DNA of 64,000 nt from Agromyces rhizosphaerae (GTDB lineage Bacteria; Actinomycetota; Actinomycetes; Actinomycetales; Microbacteriaceae), in assembly GCF_027925245.1 (NCBI RefSeq), contig NZ_BSDP01000001.1:1984001-2048000 (forward strand), given 5' to 3'. A program made the translations under genes and the position numbers. The notes below the pieces were generated by a model, which searched no databases, was not told the origin of the DNA, and was given only the letters and a program-made list of their open reading frames with translations. Of this stretch, positions 40,801 to 47,209 are shown one piece after another. Every line of letters begins with the position of its first letter. Position 1 is the first letter of the stretch.

Positions 40801-41391
40801 CTGGCGGAGGCGCGCGAGGCGCAGCCGGTACGCGGGCATGAGGTCGTCGATGCGGTGGCTGGAGACGGTGCCGTCGCCGAGCAGCAGCTCGGCGGTGTCG
40901 GCGCGCGGCACGCCGATGCGGTCCAGCTGCTCGGCGTACGCGGCGAGCTGGAGCAGCGCGGTCACCTTGGCGCGGCGGGCGAGCTTGGTGTCCTGCACGA
41001 GGTAGCGGCCGTCGGCGTCGCGCACGATGAAGTCGGCGAACCCGATGAACTCGTCGGTCGCGAAGGTCGCCTGGAACACCACGTCGGCACCGCGCGCGAA
41101 CGCGTCGTTCGTGGCATCCACCGCCGCCTGCACCTGGTCGGCGTCACGGGTGTCGGGGCGCTCGACCTGCACGACGCCGTCGCCGAACTGGGCGACGTAC
41201 TCGGCCAGCCGGCGCTCCTCGTGCGCATCGCCGAGGCGCGCCGAGCGCTCGAGCATGGCGTCCTCGGGGTCGGGCACGGGTTCGCAGCGGCCGAGCTTCG
41301 CGTCGAGCGCGCGCAGGAACGCGAACTCGCACTCGGACGCCTTCTTGAGGTCGCTGGCGCTCGTGACGACCCGGCCGTCTCGTACGAACAT
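37831..41391 (-). CDS. TM0106-type RecB-like nuclease fused to RNase H-like and SF1 helicase domains
   Basis: 1186 residues. Residues 1-230 are RecB-like (SASDLKKASECEFAFLRALD; YLVQDTKLAR with the nuclease Asp-Lys). A CPTC motif at about 236 with the early Cys may hold an Fe-S cluster. Helix-hairpin-helix at about 250-285. RNase H/YprB-like exonuclease at about 345-540 with FFDFEGDPLY and DYNRYDCVSTLRLRDWL. C-terminal SF1 helicase (about 780-1170): GPPGTGKTY, IDEAGQFSL, GDPQQLP, VDKFQGQEA, NRLNVAVSRAK. Expected to process damaged or foreign DNA. GAGGAG precedes the ATG and ACGGTA (minus TACCGT) supplies a -10. Confidence 0.92.
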   Translation of the reverse strand: MFVRDGRVVTSASDLKKASECEFAFLRALDAKLGRCEPVPDPEDAMLERSARLGDAHEERRLAEYVAQFGDGVVQVERPDTRDADQVQAAVDATNDAFARGADVVFQATFATDEFIGFADFIVRDADGRYLVQDTKLARRAKVTALLQLAAYAEQLDRIGVPRADTAELLLGDGTVSSHRIDDLMPAYRLRLARLRQVIDERLADTEPVAWGDERYALDGRCPTCDLEVQAHRDVLLVAGMRVGQRTRLAAAGIRTIDELAASHGEVDGIGPSVLDGLREQARLQLEAEADAPEPVPDPTDAGPEASAAPPAPPPFHVRDASALAAIPEPDPGDLFFDFEGDPLYSEGEGSWWGIDYLFGMVDVDEQFTPIWAHTFAEERRALEAFLAFVAERRRRHPGLHIYHYASYERTHLLAMAARHGVGEAAVDQLLREGVFVDLYPIVKRGVRVGSRSYSIKKLEPLYMGDELREAEVKSGGDSILEYVRARELRATGDAAGAQVVLDDLADYNRYDCVSTLRLRDWLLERAREEGVAPAPLPDVTEASVESSPLAAELLARAGDPLARDRDPERTALALAAAAIDYHEREQKSFWWAHFFRLEQPIEEWEDTRDVLVVEPAASIVLRDWFMEDDSRQRKPRRHVLLRGRIAPGSRFSTGAKPFALYEPPAPFGPAGARPTTRATLPVNVLEMRDDGVVIEEILRDDAEPWRVLPTALAPSAPPSAGAQKGAIAEWARDLVATLPDWPRNPAADILRRVPPRTKRGALPAVADPVASVTEALLDLDDSYLAVQGPPGTGKTYVGSHVVARLVAEHRWRIGVVAQSHAVVEHLLARIVEAGLDDALVAKAPKDPDAPDPAFTPIAKNGVGEYTRAHEASGYVVGGTAWDFANLGRFGRRSLDLLVIDEAGQFSLASTIAVGVAARNLLLLGDPQQLPQVSQGIHPEPVDGSALGWVADGHDVLPPEFGVFLAESRRMHPAVAESVSVLSYEGALHSHGSAGLRAIEGVEPGLHPLPLAHQGNATESPQEAAEVVRLVGSLLGRAYTEAHVGAPSAAESRPLEQADLIVVTPYNAQLALVRQALDEAGYGDVPVGTVDKFQGQEAAVAIVSLAASSAAEVPRGIDFLLLKNRLNVAVSRAKVAAYLIYSPGLLDYLPYTPDGLTQLSGFIRLVGREPAAAEAGNTSQLVGVVS

Positions 41392-41526
41392 GCCGCTCCT
41401 CGCCTGCCGGGCTCGGGCGTCCCGACACCCTCACGGTAGCGGCGACGGGCGACAGCGCGGAGCGGTCGACGTGCCGCCCGAGGGTGCGGCCGGCGCGTCA
41501 GACGGCGCGGCGCGACACGGTGCCGG

Positions 41527-42057
41527 TCAGCAGCAGCACTCCCACCCCGTGCTGGCCGGCCTCAGCAGATACGCGCCGCGAACCGTGGTGCCCGTGAAGG
41601 TCATTCCGGACAATGCGCTGACCGAAACCAGGAGGGTCCCTCTGCCCTCGAGATCCATTGCGACTGAGATGTCGATCGTCTCGGCGAATGCGGCGCCGGT
41701 GCCGGTCACGGTGGCGGGACCGGATGTCAGGTCGATGCCGAGCGCGGGGATGCCGGCACTGATCAGTCCGAGATCCTCGTCGGTGGTCACGGAGATCAGG
41801 AACCGCGCGCCCACCGGGATCGGGTCCGTCGCGATCTCCGCGTGGAACTCGGGGATGGTCGAGCAGGAGAAGAGCGGGAATCGGACCGCAACCGCGGGAG
41901 CCTCAGCCGACGCGGCGACCGTGGGGACCGTCGCGGCGACGGCGATCGCGGGGACCGACCAGGCGGCCGATCTCGCCAGCGCGCGGCGGGTGAGGCCCGT
42001 CGGCTCATCGATTCGTCGGTAGTGCGGGGTGCGGGGTGCGTCTGCTGCGTCGTGCAT
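41527..42057 (-). CDS. Tat-exported small protein, paralogue 1, C-terminal CCC
   Basis: 176 residues from MHDAADAPRTPHYR, with AGGAG eight bases before the ATG. An RR pair in LTRRALARSAAWSVPAIAVA forms a twin-arginine-like signal, with the mature part after about residue 50. The rest is beta-rich (GARFLISVTTDE, GIDLTSGPATVTG, TIDISVAMDLEGRGTLLVSV) with one early Cys (FSCST) and an unusual C-terminus WECCC. The signal and domain layout match the neighbour at 42204. No function is recognised; the fold looks like a secreted beta-sandwich. Confidence 0.75.
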   Translation of the reverse strand: MHDAADAPRTPHYRRIDEPTGLTRRALARSAAWSVPAIAVAATVPTVAASAEAPAVAVRFPLFSCSTIPEFHAEIATDPIPVGARFLISVTTDEDLGLISAGIPALGIDLTSGPATVTGTGAAFAETIDISVAMDLEGRGTLLVSVSALSGMTFTGTTVRGAYLLRPASTGWECCC

Positions 42058-42128
42058 GCACGGCTCCTGCGCTCGGGACGTCTGGTACCCGTCTACTGGA
42101 TGCACCGAGGGCGACCGTGCCGCGGCGC

Positions 42129-42151
42129 TCCGCTCAGACTAGGGGAGCGGA
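42129..42151. terminator. Short hairpin between the two Tat paralogues
   Basis: TCCGCTC (42129-42135) and GAGCGGA (42145-42151) are perfect 7-bp arms. It lies downstream of the gene ending at 42204 and upstream of the gene starting at 42057. Confidence 0.5.
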
Positions 42152-42203
42152 TACGGCCGCCGCCAGCGTTGTGGCCGCTTTGGTCCGTTTGCAACGGGTC
42201 GCG

Positions 42204-42722
42204 TCAGGCCGTGCTGCACATGTAGTTGTTGCTGTTGCCGTCGCGGCGCTTCGTGATCGCCGAGGTGAGGTCGCCGGTGAGGGTGAGACCGTTCTGTCCC
42301 GCGACCACGATGGAGACGGTGCCCGTGCCGTTCTGGCCGAGCGAGAACGCGACGTCGATGATGCCGTCGAAGTCGGCGCCCGTTCCGGTGATGACGTAGG
42401 GGCCGTTGCCCGACCCGGTGTGGGTGAACTGCGGCGTCGCCGAGAACGAGCCGCTGCCGGTGTGCGTGAGGGTGATCTGGATCTGCTCGCCCGCCGCGAA
42501 GGTGCCGACGTCGATGCGGAAGGTCCCCGTGTTCCGGGATCCGCAGGCCGCGCTGACGACGACCGGGCGGGTCGGGGCGCCGCTGCCGCCGCTCGCGGCG
42601 TACGCGGGGGCGCTGACCGCGACCGCGATCGCCGGCACCGACCACGCTGCGGCCTTCGCCACGGAGCGGCGGGTCAGCCCGGCGGGCGCGGTCGTCCCCG
42701 CGTCATCCGTCGAATCGACCAT
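42204..42722 (-). CDS. Tat-exported small protein, paralogue 2
   Basis: 172 residues from MVDSTDDAG, with GGGGGAG before the ATG. Twin-arginine-like signal LTRRSVAKAAAWSVPAIAVA, nearly the same as in paralogue 1, then a Gly/Ser linker and a beta-rich domain (IQITLTHTGSGSFSATPQF, YVITGTGADFDGIIDVAFSL, GTGTVSIVVAGQNG). Cys in VSAACGS and in NYMCSTA. The tandem arrangement suggests duplication. It ends in a Met-Cys-Ser-Thr-Ala tail. Function unknown; possibly a cell-surface beta-sandwich. Confidence 0.75.
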   Translation of the reverse strand: MVDSTDDAGTTAPAGLTRRSVAKAAAWSVPAIAVAVSAPAYAASGGSGAPTRPVVVSAACGSRNTGTFRIDVGTFAAGEQIQITLTHTGSGSFSATPQFTHTGSGNGPYVITGTGADFDGIIDVAFSLGQNGTGTVSIVVAGQNGLTLTGDLTSAITKRRDGNSNNYMCSTA

Positions 42723-42821
42723 TTCGCTCCCCCTGTTCGGTGCTCCGCAGGTTCCGAACGACACCCACCCCGGGCCTCGAGACGCGCAGCGGATCAACAA
42801 TAGTTGACAGCCCGCGTCGCG

Positions 42822-43460
42822 TCACCTGCGGATCGTCGCAGGTGCCAGCGCGCCGCGCGTCAGCCCGAGCATCCCCTCGACCGCGCGCCCGATCATCGAG
42901 CCGCGCTCCCCCGGGTCGCCCCAGCGCACGAGCGCCTGGGCGTTCAGCCCGTCGATCATGCCGAGCAGCTGCCAGGCGACGGCGTCGGGGGCATCCGTCT
43001 CGAACTCGCGCGCCGCGACGCCGGCCTCGATGAGCGCGCGCAGCACGTCGTGCCAGGCGTCCATCTCGGCGCGGACCGCCGTCGCGAGCGCATCGCTGTG
43101 CCGGCCCATCGACCACGCCTCGACCCACACGACGGTCACGTCGTCGCGCTCGGCGTCGAGCAGCGTGTCGAGCAGCGCGGCGAGGCCCGCGGTCGGCGTG
43201 GGCTGCTCGGCGAGCATCGCGGCGACCTCCTCGACCTCCTCGGTGACGATGGAGGTGAAGGTGGCGGCGATGAGCGCGTCCATGTTCGGCTGGTAGTGCG
43301 AGACGAGGGCGGGGGTGACGTCGATGCGGGCCGCGATGCTGCGCAGCGTGAGCGCCGACAGGCCCTGGTCGAGCGCGAGCGCGCGCGCCGCGGCCTGGAT
43401 CTGTTCCCCCCGAGCCTCGGGCGACTTCCTGCCGGCGCGCCGGCGAAGCGTACGAGTCAT
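42822..43460 (-). CDS. TetR-family transcriptional regulator
   Basis: 212 residues. N-terminal HTH: RGEQIQAAARALALDQGLSA and LTLRSIAARIDVTPALVSHY (about residues 15-55). The all-helical ligand domain follows with WVEAWSMGRHSDALA, which resembles the BetI/RutR-like group. TAGACT (43473-43468) is seven bases before the ATG (leaderless). It is divergent from the agmatine deiminase operon, and a palindrome sits in between (43511-43532); by family logic it represses that operon until a polyamine-related or other ligand binds. Confidence 0.9.
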   Translation of the reverse strand: MTRTLRRRAGRKSPEARGEQIQAAARALALDQGLSALTLRSIAARIDVTPALVSHYQPNMDALIAATFTSIVTEEVEEVAAMLAEQPTPTAGLAALLDTLLDAERDDVTVVWVEAWSMGRHSDALATAVRAEMDAWHDVLRALIEAGVAAREFETDAPDAVAWQLLGMIDGLNAQALVRWGDPGERGSMIGRAVEGMLGLTRGALAPATIRR

Positions 43461-43510
43461 TGCGAGCAGTCTAGGCAGACGGATGCCTCCGGGGGAGTGC
43501 GCCGCGCCGG

Positions 43511-43532
43511 TTGTTGACCATATGATCAATAA
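43511..43532. promoter_or_regulatory. Probable TetR operator palindrome
   Basis: Arms TTGTTGA (43511-43517) and TCAATAA (43526-43532) with CCATATGA between them form a 22-bp near palindrome (one mismatch in the outer arms, one in the centre). It lies 51 bases from the TetR start and 45 bases from the agmatine deiminase start. A TCAACAATAGTTGA relative is at 42794-42807, upstream of the second Tat-exported gene. Confidence 0.7.
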
Positions 43533-43577
43533 CGCGTCGGTCGCTCCAGACGCCGACGCCCGCCCCGAGGAGGACCC

Positions 43578-44630
43578 ATGACCTGGCGCATGCCATCCGA
43601 GACCGCCCCGCACGAGCGCACGTGGATGGCGTTCCCGCGCCCGAACCTCACCCTCGGCGAATCCGAGGCCGACGGCGACCGCGCCCGCGAGGCGTGGACC
43701 GCGGTCGCCCACGCCGTCGCGGAGTTCGAGCCGGTGACGATGGTGGTCGACCCCGTGGCATCCGCTCACGCCCGCAGCATGCTCGGCGGGCACATCGCGC
43801 AGGTCGAGGCCCCGCTCGACGACTACTGGATGCGCGACATGGGCCCGACGTTCGTGGTCGGCGACGACGGCGCGCTCGGCGCGGTCGACTGGGTCTTCAA
43901 CGGCTGGGGCGCGCCGGCTTGGGCGAGCTGGGAGCACGACCGCGAGATCGCGCGCTTCGTCGCCGGGCAGGTCGACGTGCCGGTCGTCTCGTCGCTGCTC
44001 GTGAACGAGGGCGGCGGCATCCACGTCGACGGCGAGGGCACCGTGCTCGTGACCGAGACCGTGCAGCTCGACCCGGGTCGCAATCCCTACGCCGACCGCG
44101 CCCGCGTCGAGGACGAGCTCGCGCGCACCATCGGCGCGACGAAGGTGATCTGGCTGCCCCGCGGCCTCACGCGCGACTACGACGACTTCGGCACGCGCGG
44201 CCACGTCGACATGGTCGCGACGATCCCCTCGCCCGGCCGCCTGCTGCTGCACGCCCAGAACGATCCCGAGCACCCCGACCACGAGGTGACCCGCGAGCTG
44301 CGGGCCTTCCTCGAGACCCAGACGGATGCCGCGGGGCGCCGCTTCGACATCATCGACCTGCCCGCACCCGCGACGCTGCGCGACGAGCACGGCTTCGTCG
44401 ACTACAGCTACGTGAACCACCTCGTCGTGAACGGCGGCGTCATCGCCTGCGGCTACGGGGAGGAGCGGGCGGATGCGGCGGCCGCCGAGATCCTCGCCGA
44501 GGCGTACCCCGGGCGGGAGGTCGTCACGGTCGACGCGCGGGAGATCCTGGCGCGCGGCGGGGGCATCCACTGCATCACGCAGCAGCAGCCGGCGGTCGCA
44601 GCCGCCGGCTCGGAGGAGGGCGACCGATGA
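43578..44630 (+). CDS. aguA: Agmatine deiminase family protein
   Basis: 350 residues of the peptidyl-arginine-deiminase superfamily. Motifs: TWMAFPRPN, DDYWMRDMGPTFVV (substrate-binding Asp), VFNGWGAPAW, NEGGGIHVDGEGTVLV, RGHVDMVAT (His) and the nucleophile in GGGIHCITQQQPA at the C-terminus. This order is that of agmatine deiminases, which convert agmatine to N-carbamoylputrescine and ammonia. GAGGAGGAC lies before the ATG. The next gene overlaps by ATGA. The usual partner AguB (nitrilase-type) is not seen here. Confidence 0.92.
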   Translation: MTWRMPSETAPHERTWMAFPRPNLTLGESEADGDRAREAWTAVAHAVAEFEPVTMVVDPVASAHARSMLGGHIAQVEAPLDDYWMRDMGPTFVVGDDGALGAVDWVFNGWGAPAWASWEHDREIARFVAGQVDVPVVSSLLVNEGGGIHVDGEGTVLVTETVQLDPGRNPYADRARVEDELARTIGATKVIWLPRGLTRDYDDFGTRGHVDMVATIPSPGRLLLHAQNDPEHPDHEVTRELRAFLETQTDAAGRRFDIIDLPAPATLRDEHGFVDYSYVNHLVVNGGVIACGYGEERADAAAAEILAEAYPGREVVTVDAREILARGGGIHCITQQQPAVAAAGSEEGDR

Positions 44631-46348
44631 TCGAGGTGCACGAGGCGTCCATCGCCGACCTGCGGGCCGCGCTCGAGGACGGCCGCGCGACGAGCGAGCA
44701 GCTCGTGCTCGCGTACCTCGCGCGCATCGCGTACTTCGATCGCGGCGGCATCCGGCTGAACGCCGTGGTCGTGCCGAATCCCGACGCGCTGGTGGAGGCG
44801 CGCGAGAGCGATGCGCGCCGCGCGCGCGGCGAGGTGCTCGGGCCGCTCGACGGCATCCCGTACACCGCGAAGGACTCGTACGCGGTGCGAGGGCTCACGG
44901 TCGCGGCGGGCAGTCCGGCGTTCGCCGACCTCGTGGCGGGCGACGACGCGTTCGCGATCTCGCGGCTGCGCGCGGGCGGGGCGATCTGCCTCGGCCTCAC
45001 CAACATGCCCCCGATGGCCAACGGCGGCATGCAGCGCGGGGTCTACGGCCGCGCCGAGAGCCCGTACAGCGCCGACTACCTGACGGCCGCGTTCGCGTCG
45101 GGCTCGTCGAACGGCTCGGGCACCGCGACCGCCGCCTCGTTCGCCGCGTTCGGGCTCGGCGAGGAGACCTGGTCGTCGGGCCGCGCGCCCGCCTCGAACA
45201 ACGCGCTCTGCGCCTACACGCCCTCGCGCGGCGTCATCTCGGTGCGCGGCAACTGGCCGCTGGTGCCGACCATGGACGTCGTCGTGCCGCAGACCCGCAC
45301 CATGGACGACCTGCTCGCGGTGCTCGACGTGATCGTCGCCGACGACCCCGAGACGCGCGGCGACTTCTGGCGCGCGCAGCCGTGGGTCGCGTTGCCCGCG
45401 GCATCGTCGGTGCGGCCGGAGTCGTATGCAGCGCTGGCGCCGAACGGGGCGGATGCCGCTGCGCAGGCGCTCGCGGGCCGGCGCGTCGGCGTGCCGCGCA
45501 TGTACGTGAACGCGGACCCCGAGGCCGGCACCGCCGAGCACCCCGGCATCGGCGGGCCGACGGGCCGCCGCATCGAGACCCGCGCCTCGGTGATCGACCT
45601 GTGGGAGGCCGCGCGCCGCGACCTCGAGGCCGCGGGCGCCGAGGTCGTCGAGGTCGACTTCCCGGCCGTGACGAACTACGAGGGCGACCGGCCCGGCGCC
45701 CCGACCGTGTTCACGCGAGGGCTCGTGAGCCCCGAGTTCCTCCGGAGCGAGATCGTCGACCTGTCGGCGTGGGCGTGGGACGACTTCCTGCGCGCGAACG
45801 GCGACCCGAACCTGCCCGGCCTCGCGGGCGTCGACGGCGCGCGCATCTTCCCGCAGCCCGAGGGAGCGCTGCCCGATCGCTACACCGGGTTCGACGACGA
45901 CATCGCCGACTACCCCGCGCGCGTGCGCGAGCACCCCGGCCGGGCGCTCACCGATATCCCGCACCTCGAGGAGGGGCTGCGCGGCCTCGAGGAGACCCGG
46001 CACGTCGACCTCGAGCAGTGGATGGACGGGCTCGGCATCGACGCGGTCGTCTTCCCGGCGGTGGCCGACGTGGGGCCGGCGGACGCCGACGTCGACGAGG
46101 CATCCGCCGACCTCGCCTGGCGCAACGGCACGTGGGTCGCCAACGGCAACCTGGTGCCCCGCCACCTCGGCATCCCCACGGTGACCGTGCCGATGGGCAC
46201 GATGGCCGACATCGGGATGCCCGTGGGCCTCACGTTCGCCGGGCGCGCCTACGACGACACCGCGCTGCTGGCGCTCGCCGCCGCGTTCGAGGCGACCGGG
46301 TCGCGCCGCACGTCGCCGCCGCGGACGCCGCCGCTCGTCGGCCGCTGA
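44627..46348 (+). CDS. Amidase-signature family enzyme
   Basis: 573 residues. Catalytic Lys in YTAKDSYAV (about residue 85), the first Ser in ASGSSNGSGTATAAS (about 160-175) and the second in EETWSSGRAPASN (about 190), the order of Ser-cisSer-Lys amidases. The final domain carries GIPTVTVPMGTMADIGMP, typical of the family. It overlaps the agmatine deiminase stop by ATGA, so the two act together. It could hydrolyse N-carbamoylputrescine or a related amide in place of a nitrilase-type AguB. This is an inference; amidase-signature enzymes have wide substrate range. Confidence 0.9.
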   Translation: MIEVHEASIADLRAALEDGRATSEQLVLAYLARIAYFDRGGIRLNAVVVPNPDALVEARESDARRARGEVLGPLDGIPYTAKDSYAVRGLTVAAGSPAFADLVAGDDAFAISRLRAGGAICLGLTNMPPMANGGMQRGVYGRAESPYSADYLTAAFASGSSNGSGTATAASFAAFGLGEETWSSGRAPASNNALCAYTPSRGVISVRGNWPLVPTMDVVVPQTRTMDDLLAVLDVIVADDPETRGDFWRAQPWVALPAASSVRPESYAALAPNGADAAAQALAGRRVGVPRMYVNADPEAGTAEHPGIGGPTGRRIETRASVIDLWEAARRDLEAAGAEVVEVDFPAVTNYEGDRPGAPTVFTRGLVSPEFLRSEIVDLSAWAWDDFLRANGDPNLPGLAGVDGARIFPQPEGALPDRYTGFDDDIADYPARVREHPGRALTDIPHLEEGLRGLEETRHVDLEQWMDGLGIDAVVFPAVADVGPADADVDEASADLAWRNGTWVANGNLVPRHLGIPTVTVPMGTMADIGMPVGLTFAGRAYDDTALLALAAAFEATGSRRTSPPRTPPLVGR

Positions 46349-46470
46349 TCGCGAGGGCGGGCGGACGGTAGTCCGAGGCATCCGTCGCCCTGCCGCCGCC
46401 CGCCATCGCCCCGGGCTGCGGCGATACGCTGTGGATTGCACGCGTCGGGACGAGCGGAGAGGGGGCGGCG

Positions 46471-47109
46471 ATGGGCTGGACCGACCTGTTCCGCCGCCGG
46501 CCCAAGCGGCGCAAGATGGCGCCGTACCGCGCGCCCGACATCAACCCCGACCAGCCGCTGCGCGAGCACGTGATCGACGACGGCGTGATGGTCGCGCGCT
46601 ACAGCGCCCGGCTGACGCTGAAGAACCGCATCATCGTCGGCGCGCTGCGCGGCGAGGACGCGTTCGACACGGAGCGCTACCAGCAGGTCGCGCGCGAGGT
46701 GCTCGACGATCTCATCGACGAGCTCGACCGGTCGGCCGAGCGGGTGCAGGAGGTGCGCCGCAAGGCGTTCAGCCTGCCCGGCCGGGCGAAGCACGAGCAC
46801 GACTACCGCTCGCGCGACCTGCACAACCTCGAGCATCGCGAGGAGGTCAACACCGCGGTGGCGGCGCGCATGCGCGTGATCCGCGACAACGCGCAGTCGG
46901 TCGAGGTGCTGGTGAAGCTCGCGCGCGACGACGCGTGGTCGGAGATCGGCGGCGAGATCGCGCGGCGGTCGGCCGAGACCTGGCACCGCTACGAGGACGA
47001 CCCCGACTACGAGCAGGGGCGCGAGCGGCGCATGCGGCTGCTCATGCGCGAGGTCGCGTTCGAGGTGAAGCAGGCGCGCGAGGCCGCCGACGGCGCGCAC
47101 TACGCCTGA
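46471..47109 (+). CDS. Helical hypothetical protein, function unknown
   Basis: 212 residues, rich in Arg, Glu and Asp with long predicted helices (YQQVAREVLDDLIDELDRS and LMREVAFEVKQAREAADGAH). The N-terminus is Arg/Lys-rich (FRRRPKRRK), which may bind nucleic acid or membrane phosphates. No known catalytic motif and no signal peptide. GGAGAGGGGG lies upstream and TACGCT at 46424-46429 gives a -10 with a 35-base leader. It converges with the orphan tail-sheath gene; family B repeat sits between them. Possibly a coiled-coil scaffold. Confidence 0.75.
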   Translation: MGWTDLFRRRPKRRKMAPYRAPDINPDQPLREHVIDDGVMVARYSARLTLKNRIIVGALRGEDAFDTERYQQVAREVLDDLIDELDRSAERVQEVRRKAFSLPGRAKHEHDYRSRDLHNLEHREEVNTAVAARMRVIRDNAQSVEVLVKLARDDAWSEIGGEIARRSAETWHRYEDDPDYEQGRERRMRLLMREVAFEVKQAREAADGAHYA

Positions 47110-47120
47110 GGTCCCCCTCT

Positions 47121-47200
47121 CGAATACATGCAACGCCGTGCGACACGCCATCGCGTTGCATGTTCCCGGCGCGGACCGGCCGATCTTGCATGTTCTCGGG
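47121..47200. repeat. Tripartite palindromic element B, copy 1
   Basis: Half-sites GAATACATGCA (47122-47132), TGCATGTTCCC (47157-47167) and TGCATGTTCTC (47187-47197). The first two form an inverted pair with a 24-base gap, and the third repeats the second after 19 bases. The same layout is seen at 54394 and 55627. It lies between the stops of the convergent helical protein and the tail sheath. Confidence 0.8.
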
Positions 47201-47209
47201 AGGGAGCCG

